Source: DTFZ01 sp050260375 | GTDB taxonomy: Bacteria > Bacillota > Clostridia > Christensenellales > SZUA-584 | DNA: 64,000 nt | Reading direction: 5' to 3' | Assembly: GCA_050260375.1 (NCBI GenBank) | Contig: JBLNCA010000039.1 | Location: 62,001 to 126,000, forward strand | Shown here: positions 50,559 to 60,437 of the stretch, piece by piece | Position numbering within the stretch: the first letter of the stretch is position 1 | Layout of the letters: each line of letters starts with the position of its first letter | Made by a program: the position numbers and the translations under genes | The notes under the pieces: generated by a model | The model's input: only the letters and a program-made list of their open reading frames with translations | Told to the model about the DNA's origin: nothing | Database searches by the model: none

Positions 50559-51353
50559 ATGAAATGGATTAAATTAAGAATACAAGGTTTTCTTCAATAT
50601 AAGGAATTATTAAAGCAACTGGTAAGCAGAGATATCAAACTTAAGTACCGTCGGAGCTTCCTTGGGTATCTCTGGAGTGTGTTAAATCCGCTGCTTATTA
50701 TGATGGTGCTATCCTTTGTGTTTGCCTATTTATTCGAAGGAAAATTCGCAGTGCCCAATTTTGCAGTATATTTATTAACCGGTCAGGTAATTTTTAATTT
50801 TATGTCTGAATCGACCTCGTTAGCAATCGGCTCTATTACAACCAATGCTGCTTTAATTAAAAAGACTTATGTGCCAAAGTATATATTCACAGTGTCCAAA
50901 GTAACTAGCACGCTTGTGAATTTTCTGTTTTCAATGGTTGCTTTGTGGATTGTAATGCTGGTAACTGGAGTCCGTATTACGCTTTGGTTTTTAATGTTTC
51001 CTGTCATAATAATTGAAGTGTATATTTTCAGTCTTGGACTTGGCCTTTTTTTAGCACAGGCTGCAGTTTTTTTCAGAGATATCCAGTATATATATGGTGT
51101 TTTGCTTACTGCTTGGATGTATATGACACCATTATTCTATCCAATAGATATCTTGCATGGGGTTATCCGTAATGTGGTATTGTATTGGAATCCAATGTAT
51201 TATTACGTAAAGCAATTCAGAGATGCAGTTTTGTATGGGCAGATGTCCGAACCGTATCTTATTATTGGCGGAGTTGCTTTTGCTATAGTATTCTTGGCGC
51301 TTGGTATAATAACATTCGTCCGGAATCAGGATAAATTTATTTTATATATATAA
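50559..51353 (+). CDS. wzm: Polysaccharide ABC transporter permease (Wzm/TagG-like)
   Basis: A 264-aa ABC-2 type permease with six hydrophobic helices. DIKLKYRRSFLGYLWSVLNPLL is the conserved N-terminal signature (about 25-46), and YMTPLFYPIDI lies in the second half. Exports a completed undecaprenyl-linked glycan. The ATP-binding partner follows after 14 bases. Confidence 0.92.
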   Translation: MKWIKLRIQGFLQYKELLKQLVSRDIKLKYRRSFLGYLWSVLNPLLIMMVLSFVFAYLFEGKFAVPNFAVYLLTGQVIFNFMSESTSLAIGSITTNAALIKKTYVPKYIFTVSKVTSTLVNFLFSMVALWIVMLVTGVRITLWFLMFPVIIIEVYIFSLGLGLFLAQAAVFFRDIQYIYGVLLTAWMYMTPLFYPIDILHGVIRNVVLYWNPMYYYVKQFRDAVLYGQMSEPYLIIGGVAFAIVFLALGIITFVRNQDKFILYI

Positions 51354-51367
51354 GGTGTACGAAAGGC

Positions 51368-52108
51368 ATGGACTATATTATTTCTGTCGACCATGTGTCT
51401 GTACGTTTCAATCTTGCATCAGAGCGTATTGATAGCATAAAAGAGTATTTTATCAAGTTGGTAAAACGTCAGCTGATGTTTCAGGAGTTTTTTGCGCTGA
51501 AAGATGTCAACCTGCATATAAAACCGGGAGAGTCTTGGGGGATTATCGGAGTTAATGGTTCGGGAAAGTCGACTCTGCTTAAGCTGATTTGTGGTATTTT
51601 AAAACCATACAAAGGCACTGTTGCAATAGCTGGAACTGTAGCTCCGCTTATTGAATTGGGAGCCGGATTTGACATGGATCTTACAGCCCGGGAAAATATC
51701 TTTTTAAATGGCGCGGTGCTAGGCTATTCAAAACAATTTATGAGGGATAAGTTTGATGAGATTGTAGAATTCTCTGAGTTGCATGATTTTCTCGATGTAC
51801 CTATAAAAAATTACTCTTCTGGTATGGCGGCACGTCTTGGATTTGCCATTGCCACAATGGTCCGTCCGCAAATACTGATTATCGATGAATTGCTTGCTGT
51901 TGGCGATTATGCTTTCCAGCTAAAATGTGAGCAACGTATGAATGAAATGCTATCAAATGGCACAACGCTGCTTTATGTATCGCATTCTCATGAGTCTGTA
52001 AAAAAACTATGTACACATGCTCTTTGGCTTGACAAGGGGCAGGAGAGAATGCACGGAGAAGCTGCTAGTGTATGTGACGCTTATATTAGCGAACTTGGTA
52101 GTCTGTAG
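51368..52108 (+). CDS. wzt: Polysaccharide ABC transporter ATP-binding protein (Wzt/TagH-like)
   Basis: A 246-aa ATPase. Walker A GVNGSGKST (about 61-69), signature YSSGMAARLGFA and Walker B ILIIDELLAVGD. It has no C-terminal carbohydrate-binding domain as found in longer Wzt proteins, so the glycan end is probably not recognised by this subunit. The N-terminal LASERIDSIKEYF loop is typical of teichoic acid/O-antigen exporters. Confidence 0.92.
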   Translation: MDYIISVDHVSVRFNLASERIDSIKEYFIKLVKRQLMFQEFFALKDVNLHIKPGESWGIIGVNGSGKSTLLKLICGILKPYKGTVAIAGTVAPLIELGAGFDMDLTARENIFLNGAVLGYSKQFMRDKFDEIVEFSELHDFLDVPIKNYSSGMAARLGFAIATMVRPQILIIDELLAVGDYAFQLKCEQRMNEMLSNGTTLLYVSHSHESVKKLCTHALWLDKGQERMHGEAASVCDAYISELGSL

Positions 52109-52124
52109 TATTGGAGGAACAATT

Positions 52125-54320
52125 ATGGAAGTTAATCATATAAAGCAACTTGGCAAAAAAGTTGTTGATACATTAAAAAGGGAGGGGATAGTCCAACTTT
52201 TTAAAAAAAGCTTAGTTTATTTATATAGGCATCTGTTTCAAAAGAAAATTGACACTAACTCTCCTGAAAAAACTTTTATGGATGTGCTTTTTATCAACGG
52301 CTGTTACCTACCGCATCCCTCCAGGTATCGTGTAAGCCATCAAAGAGAGCAATTAATTGCAAACGGGATAGCGAGTAATGAAGTTTTCTATGAACAGCTG
52401 AATTTAGATATGGTAAAGAATTACAGATGTTTTATATTCTTCCGATGCCCTATTACTGAAACGGTAAAAGATTTTATATTAAAGGCAAAAGAAAATCATA
52501 AAACAGTACTCTTTGACATCGATGATTTGGTCATTGATACGGTTTATACCGATAAAATAAAATATGTTCAATCTATGCCCAAAAAAGAAAAGGTGCTCTA
52601 TGATGAAGGCGTTAACCGGATGCAAGCGGTTTTACGCATGTGTGATGCAGCGATTACAACGACGGAACGTCTTGCTGAGGAATTGAAAAGATACGTGCCC
52701 GAAGTATATATTAACAGGAATACCGCTTCGGAACGTATGGTAGAGCTTTCCCTTGAGGCGATAAATCAATGCAATAAAAAGAGAAAAGAAGACAACTATA
52801 TAAAAATTGGATACTTCAGCGGCAGTATAACGCATAATGACGATATTTTGATGATACTTCCGGTATTAGAAAGAATTCTTTCTGAAAATGAAAATGTTCA
52901 GCTGCACTTTGTGGGGGAACTCGATATACCTCTTGAATTAAAACCATTTGAGAATCGGATTGTTGCACATAAGTTTATGAGATGGGAAGAACTACCCCAA
53001 TATATTGCATCTATGGACATAAATATTGCTCCGCTGGAAGATACAATATTTAATGAGGCAAAATCTGAAAACAAATGGGTAGAAGCAGCCTTGGTCAAAG
53101 TACCTACTATTGCTAGCAAAGTTGGCGCCATGGATCGTATGATCGAACACAATAAAACAGGTATGCTTTGCTCAAATAACGAAGAATGGTACAATTCTTT
53201 GGTAAGCCTGATACAAGATACAAACAAAAGAAAAGCTATTGCTGAGAGAGCTCATCATTATGTTTTAAAACACTGCACTACGATTTATACCGGTTTTGCA
53301 TTTGCACAATATATTAAAAGCAAACTTAATCCCAATATTGCTTTTATTGTTCCTTCGATTCAAACCAGCGGTGGGATCCTTGTTGTCTTAAAACACTGCC
53401 TGATACTTAAAAATGCTGGTTATGATGTCCTTCTTATAAATGAAGATAGAGATTCAACCGACGTAATAAAAGGAGGACAAACATTAAATGTTATTTCGAG
53501 AAAAGAAGTGGATATACAGGGCTCGTTTGATAAAGCGGTTGCAACATTATGGTCAACTACATTTTTTTTGAGGGTATATCCAAATATAAAGGAGCGTTTT
53601 TATCTTGTTCAGAACTTTGAAACTGATTTTTACGAACATGGGAGAGCATTTAAAATTCTGGCCAATCAGACGTATAGTATCTCGGTACCTTCTGTCAATT
53701 ACATAACAATTTCAAAATGGTGTCAGGAGTGGCTTAAAGTAAAATTCCTGAAGGAATCGAAATATGCGCCCAACGGGATTGATTTGTCAATTTTCCACCC
53801 CGGTCCAAGAGAATTTGAAGCAAGGATACGCATTCTGGTAGAAGGAAACAGTGAAGATTATTATAAAAATGTTGACGAGAGTTTTCGCATAGTCGAGAAA
53901 CTCGATCCGAACAGGTATGAAGTGTGGTATATGTCATATAAGGGGGAGCCCAAAAGCTGGTACCGTGTAGATAGGTTTCTTCATAAAGTTCCATATGAAG
54001 AAGTTCCTGCTGTCTATTCTCAATGCCACATACTTTTAAAGTCAAGTATACTTGAAAGCTTTTCTTATCCACCTCTTGAAATGATGGCTACTGGGGGCTT
54101 TGTGGTTGTTTCACCTAATGAAGGAAATCTAGAGTATTTGCGGGATGGAGAAAATTGTTTGATGTACGAACCCGGTAATATAGACGATGCGGTAGGAAAA
54201 ATAGAAACTATAGTAAGCGATCCTTTTCTTCGTAGAAGATTATATATAAAAGGCATAGAGACAGCTCAAAGCAGAGACTGGGCTTTAATAGAAAAGGATA
54301 TTCTATCTTTATATGGCTGA
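52125..54320 (+). CDS. Large glycosyltransferase with two GT-B-like modules
   Basis: A 731-aa protein. Residues about 55-420 hold a first GT4-like module (INGCYLPHPSRYRV, FDIDDLVIDTVY, APLEDTIFNEAKSENKWVEAAL). Residues about 430-731 hold a second one (FIVPSIQTSGGILVVLKHCLIL, APNGIDLSIFHPG, SSILESFSYPPLEMMATGG). ATG 52125 with GGAGG; the frame upstream runs through the wzt end. It could add two successive sugars or cap/terminate the chain, as in clusters with Wzm/Wzt; this is inference. Confidence 0.86.
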   Translation: MEVNHIKQLGKKVVDTLKREGIVQLFKKSLVYLYRHLFQKKIDTNSPEKTFMDVLFINGCYLPHPSRYRVSHQREQLIANGIASNEVFYEQLNLDMVKNYRCFIFFRCPITETVKDFILKAKENHKTVLFDIDDLVIDTVYTDKIKYVQSMPKKEKVLYDEGVNRMQAVLRMCDAAITTTERLAEELKRYVPEVYINRNTASERMVELSLEAINQCNKKRKEDNYIKIGYFSGSITHNDDILMILPVLERILSENENVQLHFVGELDIPLELKPFENRIVAHKFMRWEELPQYIASMDINIAPLEDTIFNEAKSENKWVEAALVKVPTIASKVGAMDRMIEHNKTGMLCSNNEEWYNSLVSLIQDTNKRKAIAERAHHYVLKHCTTIYTGFAFAQYIKSKLNPNIAFIVPSIQTSGGILVVLKHCLILKNAGYDVLLINEDRDSTDVIKGGQTLNVISRKEVDIQGSFDKAVATLWSTTFFLRVYPNIKERFYLVQNFETDFYEHGRAFKILANQTYSISVPSVNYITISKWCQEWLKVKFLKESKYAPNGIDLSIFHPGPREFEARIRILVEGNSEDYYKNVDESFRIVEKLDPNRYEVWYMSYKGEPKSWYRVDRFLHKVPYEEVPAVYSQCHILLKSSILESFSYPPLEMMATGGFVVVSPNEGNLEYLRDGENCLMYEPGNIDDAVGKIETIVSDPFLRRRLYIKGIETAQSRDWALIEKDILSLYG

Positions 54321-54348
54321 TCTGGTCTAAGAAGGAAGGGATGAAAAA

Positions 54349-55806
54349 GTGGAAGAGAATTCATATAAAAATGAAAATAGGCTAAACAGCCTTTTACTGA
54401 GTCCTGAGAGAATCTTTTTAATCGTAGCCATAGTTGTCGGCTTTTTATTGTTGTTATTAACACCTCCAATGGCAGTTCCGGATGAGAATGCGCATTTCAT
54501 CAATGCATATTCCGTTTCTCGGGGGAATTTTTTCGTTGATATCGAGAACGGGCAGGCCGGTGTTTATATGCCGACGGTTTATATTGATTTTATTAACAAT
54601 TACCTAAACCGATTCAACGGAGAAAACCGTCTGGAATCAAAGCATGATTTTTCGCAATACTATTTTGATAGTTGGTTTATGCATGATTTAAGCGGCCGGG
54701 AATTTTTACCAACCCAGTTAAGGGCGATAAACCCGGTTGGGTACCTAGTCTCAGGGTTTGGCATGGCCGTGGGCAATGTGTTGTGCCGGCCTTACTTAAC
54801 GCCATACAATCTGTTGATATTTGGTAGAGCTTTTAATCTTATTTTTTATATTTCCATTATGTATCTGGCTTTAAAGACAACATTATATTTTAAAAAGACT
54901 ATGCTCATATTATCATTAATGCCAATGAGTATTTTTTTAGCTGCATCATTATCGTACGATGCTATATTAATCCCCGTGTCATTTTTGCTATTTGCGTATT
55001 CTTCAAAATTTATCGGCGCACCAAGCGGATACTTAATCTCTAAAAAGGATATTCTCGTCATATTATTTGTAAGCTTTTTTTTAGCCGGAGTTAAGCTTGC
55101 ATACTTTATTTTATTATTGGTTCTATTTGCCGTTCCCAAAGAGCGTTTTGGAACGAAAAAACGTTATATAATGTGTATTGGGATGGTTGTTGCTGTTGGT
55201 CTTCTTTCGTATGGCATACCGGCTTTCTTTAATAATCAGGCTCTCAGGGAAGTTACGATAGATTCAAGCACTTATTCCGCAGCGCAGGTTAAATTTCTTT
55301 TATCCCATATTCTGCAGGCACCACGAATTTTGCTAAACTCATTCAGACAAATGGGACCGTTCTACGCTAATGGCTTCTTTGGTATTTTGGGTAATCTGGA
55401 TACAAACTTTCCTGTTCCGGTACATAAATTGTTTTATATAGTATTAATATTAATCGTATTTGTCGAGGCGCTGGAAACGAGAAAATGGTTATGGAAAACT
55501 AAGCTTTTTTCCACAATAGCTATTTTTATTATAATCGTAGGTATATTCTTTGCTACATATATAGGGTGGACATCTTTGCCGTGGGTGGCTGGAGTTGGAG
55601 CAGACTATGTTTCCGGTGTGCAAGGAAGGTATTTTATACCGATAGCACTGTTTATATGCATTATATTTACGAATCCTTTATATTTGAAGTTTCCTGAGAG
55701 GGTCCGTTTAATTATCAGTAAAAGTTCTAGTGTCATTTCGTCGCTTACTCCTGTATTATGCGGGGGATTGACGGTAGTTACGATACTTTTAAGGTACTGG
55801 TGTTGA
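54349..55806 (+). CDS. DUF2142 family polytopic membrane protein
   Basis: A 485-aa membrane protein with roughly ten hydrophobic segments. TPPMAVPDENAHFINAYSVSRG (near 38-60) contains the PDE..H motif of DUF2142, a GT-C-like family found in polysaccharide loci. GTG 54349 follows AAGGAAGGG. A lipid-linked glycosyltransferase function is likely but unproven. Confidence 0.87.
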   Translation: MEENSYKNENRLNSLLLSPERIFLIVAIVVGFLLLLLTPPMAVPDENAHFINAYSVSRGNFFVDIENGQAGVYMPTVYIDFINNYLNRFNGENRLESKHDFSQYYFDSWFMHDLSGREFLPTQLRAINPVGYLVSGFGMAVGNVLCRPYLTPYNLLIFGRAFNLIFYISIMYLALKTTLYFKKTMLILSLMPMSIFLAASLSYDAILIPVSFLLFAYSSKFIGAPSGYLISKKDILVILFVSFFLAGVKLAYFILLLVLFAVPKERFGTKKRYIMCIGMVVAVGLLSYGIPAFFNNQALREVTIDSSTYSAAQVKFLLSHILQAPRILLNSFRQMGPFYANGFFGILGNLDTNFPVPVHKLFYIVLILIVFVEALETRKWLWKTKLFSTIAIFIIIVGIFFATYIGWTSLPWVAGVGADYVSGVQGRYFIPIALFICIIFTNPLYLKFPERVRLIISKSSSVISSLTPVLCGGLTVVTILLRYWC

Positions 55807-55940
55807 GCGTAATTAAGGTATCAGGAGATTAACGGCAGTTTAATAAAATATCTACCGTTATTGTTCTCTGAGATATACATTTAGGTATATTTGCCTAATA
55901 ACTTAATATAGGAGGGTATAAAAAGTAAGATAGCTTTAAT

Positions 55941-56291
55941 TTATTCTTTAATATGATTTCTAACTTTTTCTTCAAGAAGCGCGGTATATTGTGTAAGATG
56001 TTTTATTCTGGCAGACAACCTGGTAATTATAATAGTTAAAGTAAACGATATCAGCAATATGAAAAGTATTGCAAAAAGGAAAACTGCGTTTACTGGCTCA
56101 ATAATTCCAATTAAAGAAGATATAAATACTGCAATCTCAGGGAATATGCTGAACAGGAGCATTACCAGGGAGGTTAGCATCCAAACTAAAGTATATTTTA
56201 AATTCAGCTTTTCTCTTCTCAGCATTATGATTACAATTGCAAAGAAAACGGTGCATACAACTATAAGAAAAATACGAAGACTTAATACCAT
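55941..56291 (-). CDS. DUF2304 family membrane protein
   Basis: A 116-aa protein with three hydrophobic helices (about 1-22, 32-52, 62-88) and a charged coiled tail ending VRNHIKE. The family commonly sits next to a polyprenyl-phosphate GT2, as here (14 bases), and may anchor or assist it. Confidence 0.87.
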   Translation of the reverse strand: MVLSLRIFLIVVCTVFFAIVIIMLRREKLNLKYTLVWMLTSLVMLLFSIFPEIAVFISSLIGIIEPVNAVFLFAILFILLISFTLTIIITRLSARIKHLTQYTALLEEKVRNHIKE

Positions 56292-56304
56292 ATTTATAAC
56301 CCTC

Positions 56305-57009
56305 TCAGTTTTTTTTTGTTTTTGGTTTAATGTAAGTTATGATTACGGCAATAACGACTTTTATCATATAATAAATAGATTTTAAAAGATTAATTGAGCT
56401 TTTGCCACCTTTTCGTTCCCTCATAACAACTGGTATTTCTTTAATGGTATATCCATTCTTAATCAGTGACACGATGCTTTCCGGTTCTGGATAATCGGTT
56501 GCATAATTTTCACTTAGAAATTCGATTGCCGATTTACCAGCAGCACGGAATCCCGAAGTTGCATCTGTTATTCTTACATGCGTAAGTAAAGAAATAAGCC
56601 GTCTAAATAAATTGACGCCAAATCTTCTAAATAAGGTAGTTTGAAAACCCTCCTTTTTAATAAAACGAGACCCAATAACAAAATCCGCTTCGTTATTAAT
56701 GATGGGCATTATTAAAGAGGAAAGATATGATGCATCATGCTGTCCGTCCCCATCAAATTGTACGACAATATCATATCCATTTTGAAGAGCGTAGAGATAT
56801 CCTGTTTGTACTGCAATGCCGATTCCGGAATTGATAGGCATGTTGATATAATTAAAGCGCTCATTTTTACATATATCAAGTGTAGTGTCGGTTGAACAGT
56901 CGTTAATAATAACGTAATCAAAATCTGGAGCGTTACCCTTTAAATCCTTGATAACACCTATAATGTTCTCTTCTTCATTATAGGCCGGTATTATCACGAG
57001 CTTCTTCAT
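56305..57009 (-). CDS. Polyprenyl-phosphate GT2 glycosyltransferase (DPM1-like)
   Basis: A 234-aa GT2 with KLVIIPAYNEEENIIGVI, INDCSTDTT, QFDGDGQHD (DxD) and RFGVNLFRRLISLLT, typical of dolichol/undecaprenyl-phosphate glucose or mannose synthases. ATG 57009 has AAGAGG; the frame begins 63 bases further up without a site. Together with DUF2304 it is the only minus-strand unit in the polysaccharide region. Confidence 0.9.
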   Translation of the reverse strand: MKKLVIIPAYNEEENIIGVIKDLKGNAPDFDYVIINDCSTDTTLDICKNERFNYINMPINSGIGIAVQTGYLYALQNGYDIVVQFDGDGQHDASYLSSLIMPIINNEADFVIGSRFIKKEGFQTTLFRRFGVNLFRRLISLLTHVRITDATSGFRAAGKSAIEFLSENYATDYPEPESIVSLIKNGYTIKEIPVVMRERKGGKSSINLLKSIYYMIKVVIAVIITYIKPKTKKN

Positions 57010-57219
57010 ATAATAACCTCTTATACATTTACAGTTGTTGCCTGCATTGAAAGTAATAATACCATAACTCAATAATTTATGTCCAGATTCGTTTTAATTA
57101 GTTTAATATACCTAGTTAGTTTATAAACCCACGTAACTAATATTTAATTGTTGAAGTTAAGATACTTTATATGCAATAATGAAGAAAAATACTATAATGC
57201 AATGGAGAACGGAGGAAAA

Positions 57220-58041
57220 ATGGAATCAGCTAATATACATACTTTTGCCATTATGGCATATAAATCCGCTTCTTTTTTAGAAGATACTATAAAATCAATC
57301 ATTGCTAAAAATGTTAAAAGCGAGGTATATATAACTACATCAACACCATCAGAACATATTGCAGGTTAGCAGACAAGTATGGGTTACCTTTATATATCAA
57401 CCATGGGGAAAAAGGTATTAAAGGTGATTGGGAATTTGCATTGGCGTGTTCAAAAACAAAATACATAACATTGACGCATCAGGATGATATTTATTACCCG
57501 GATTTTACAGAGAGCGCATTAAGGGTATTAGAACCAAACCCTGATTCAATCATTGCCTTTTCAAATTACAATAAAATAGATGAGTCCGGTAATATTAGGA
57601 AGACGAATAATATGCTTCGAATAAAGCGATTATTACTATGGCCATTTCTATTTACCGGTTCTCTCGAAAAATGCTTCTGGAAAAAAGCGATTCTTTGCTT
57701 TGGAAATCCGATTTGTGCTCCCAAGTGTTACATATAATCTAGATAAAGTTGACAGGGCAGATTTATTTTCGGAAGATTATAATGCACTTGCTTTAGATTG
57801 GCACGCATGGATTAAATTAGCTAAAATGGATGGCCGCTTTTGCTATATAAAAAAGATAATCATGAGTCATCGCATTCACCAAAGATCAGAAACTACAGAA
57901 GGAATAAACAGCGGACAAAGATATAAAGATGATCTGCGTATTTTTTCGAGCCTTTGGCCAAAATGGATTGCGAAAATTCTTGCAAATTATACTCCGCAAG
58001 TTATTGATCAAATGGCAGAGGATAAAAGCAATAGGAGCTAA
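57220..58041 (+). pseudogene. GT2 glycosyltransferase with two frameshifts
   Basis: ATG 57220 (GGAGG upstream) gives MESANIHTFAIMAYKSASFL to TPSEHIAG and a stop at 57367. The next frame continues RLADKYGLPLYINHG from about 57364 through the metal motif LTHQDDIYYPDF to CFGNPICAPK. A second shift near 57718-57725 returns to PSVTYNLDKVDRAD and runs to 58041 (RIHQRSETTEG). The three parts make one complete GT2 of about 272 aa. Confidence 0.78.
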
Positions 58042-58050
58042 AGAATCTTA

Positions 58051-59315
58051 ATGAGAGAAAATAAACCATTGCCAGCCATAAAAAGCACTTTATTTTGGTT
58101 TAGTATCGGGACTACATTCTATTTGTTTTCGCAATGGATTTTAACCATTTTAGTTCCTAGAATAGCAGGAATGAGTGTGGCTGGTGACTATTCATGCTTT
58201 AGCATCTTCAAAAATAGTATATCAACTAGCATTGTTTGGAATGCGGACTTTTCAGATATCGGATATAAATAATCAATATTCGGACAAGGAATATGTTTTT
58301 TCTCGATGGATAACATGTATAATTGGTATTGTTTTTGGAGTTTTGTTCTGTCTATTATCTGCAAATTCGGCCCAACAGAAATTATATATTTTTATTTACA
58401 TGATATTTCGTTTATCCGAAGCAGGTATGGATGTATTGCATGGAGTAATGCAAAGCTCAAGCAGAATGGATGTTGCAGGGAAGTCATTAATAATTCGCGG
58501 AATTATTGATACATCAATTTTTGTCATTGCTTTACTAATATCAAAGCAACTGCTTGAACCTTTGATCATCATGGCTTTATTTTCGTTATTATGGACATTC
58601 TTTTACGAATATCCATATGTAAAATCCATAAATAAAGTTAATAAAGGATAATGAGTCTCGAGTTTCAGTAAAAAAACAATTGACTCTCCTAATTTCGTGT
58701 TTTCCTATTTTAATCAGTAATCTTGTATATGCCCTGATTATATTTTTATCAAGATATTATATAGAACGTATTTATGGTTCGAATTCACTGGGAGTATATG
58801 CATCAATATCGGCTCCGGCGCTCGTTATACCCATGTTGGCCTCATATATCTATACTCCATTCATGCCACTTTTTTCAAAATACTTTATGGACAATGATAA
58901 ATCCTTACTCATTAAACTGATAAAAAAACTCGGATTAATAATATTATTTTTAGGAACGTTAATTCTTTTAGCAGGTTATTTTTTAGGAGAGTGGGGCCTT
59001 ACCCTTTTGTTTGGAGAGGAAATAAGAGAATATGTATACTTGCTGGTGCCGATACTGATAAGCGTCATTTGCACTGCACTGGTGTTTTATCTAAATTCTA
59101 TTGTTATTAGTTTGCGTGATTTTAAAACCCTTATAATAGGTTCGTTAATCGCAGTATTGTTTAGCCTGATATTACCATATAATTTTGTTAGCAATTCTAT
59201 TAACGGTGCAAGCATTTATCTAATAGTAGTTCAGTCAATACAAGTTGTAGTTGTAGCTATTGGCCTAATTAGAAAGATAAGACATGGGCATGTTCAAATT
59301 ATGGCCAACAAATAA
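58051..59315 (+). pseudogene. wzx: Wzx-type oligosaccharide flippase with two frameshifts
   Basis: A membrane protein of about 420 aa in three frames: 58051 to about 58190 (LFWFSIGTTFYLFSQWILT), about 58190-58651 (YQLALFGMRTFQISDINNQY) and about 58645-59315 (ISCFPILISNLVYALIIFLSRYYI-type, then ASISAPALVIPMLASYIYTP). It has the MATE/Wzx polysaccharide-transporter pattern. As read, no full-length product can be made. Confidence 0.78.
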
Positions 59316-59435
59316 AGACTACTTTCGAGAAAGGGGTTATTATAAAAAGGAATTGAAGAATCTGAAAATATGCATTATTATATTAATTACTATATCTAAG
59401 CAAGTTATAGCACAAATATTAACCGGAGATTAAAT

Positions 59436-60422
59436 ATGATCATCACGAGAACTCCATTTAGAATAAGCTTTTGCGGAGGAGGAAGTGATCTGAGTAGTTT
59501 CTATTCAGAACATGGCGGATGCGTAATAAGTACAACAATTGATAAATATATGTATATTAATATTCATCCGTGTTTTGCAGAAAACACTACAATTTTAAAG
59601 TATTCAAAAACTGAGATAATAAATGATATCAAGAAAATCGATCATAAGATTTTTAATCAAGTTTTAAATGATTTCAAGCTTCATAATGTTGAAATATCTG
59701 TTACTGCCGATGTTCCAGCAGGTACTGGATTGGGTTCTTCCAGCTCATTTACAGTAGGATTGTTAAACTTAATTTACTGCTATCTTGGCAAATATGTATC
59801 AAAGAGCAAACTTGCTGAATTAGCATGCGAAATTGAAATAGAAAAGTTGAAGAATCCTATTGGTAAGCAAGATCAATATGCTGCTGCATTTGGGGGATTG
59901 AATTATTACAAGTTTTATAAGGACGGTTCGGTTTCAGTCCAGCCAATTATTGTTAATAAAGATACTTATAAAAAGCTTCAATCAAATTTACTTATGTTTT
60001 ATACAGGTGAGGTAAGAAACGCAAGTAATATTTTATGTGAACAAAATAAGAATATGAGTGATTGTGATAAGGTAAATAACTTGATACAGATTTGTAAGTT
60101 AACAGATGCAATGAAGGTTGAGTTAGAGAAAAGTAACCTTTCGAAATTTGGAGAGATTCTGTACGAAAGTTGGTTATTAAAACGTTCATTGGCTTCGGGA
60201 ATCACAAGTCCGGAAATTGACGGGTATTTCGATATTGCTATGAGTAATGGGGCCACGGGTGGAAAACTATTAGGTGCCGGCGGCGGCGGTTTTTTGTTGT
60301 TCTATTGTGAGCAAGAGAACCAGGAGAGATTGAGAAAATCATTGGGATTACGAGAAATGAGCTTCAAGTTTGAGCAAGACGGTACATCAGTCATTTTTGA
60401 CGGAAATAATTATCGTGATTAA
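59436..60422 (+). CDS. hddA: GHMP kinase, D-glycero-D-manno-heptose 7-phosphate kinase
   Basis: A 328-aa GHMP-fold kinase making heptose-1,7-bisphosphate (alpha). Start MIITRTPFRISFCGGGSDL is characteristic (substrate loop), ATP motif PAGTGLGSSSSFTVGLL (near 93-109) and C-terminal motif GGKLLGAGGGGFLLF. ATG 59436 after CCGGAG. Grouped with gmhA and the hddC-gmhB fusion. Confidence 0.93.
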   Translation: MIITRTPFRISFCGGGSDLSSFYSEHGGCVISTTIDKYMYINIHPCFAENTTILKYSKTEIINDIKKIDHKIFNQVLNDFKLHNVEISVTADVPAGTGLGSSSSFTVGLLNLIYCYLGKYVSKSKLAELACEIEIEKLKNPIGKQDQYAAAFGGLNYYKFYKDGSVSVQPIIVNKDTYKKLQSNLLMFYTGEVRNASNILCEQNKNMSDCDKVNNLIQICKLTDAMKVELEKSNLSKFGEILYESWLLKRSLASGITSPEIDGYFDIAMSNGATGGKLLGAGGGGFLLFYCEQENQERLRKSLGLREMSFKFEQDGTSVIFDGNNYRD

Positions 60423-60437
60423 TTTTGGGGTGATGAG

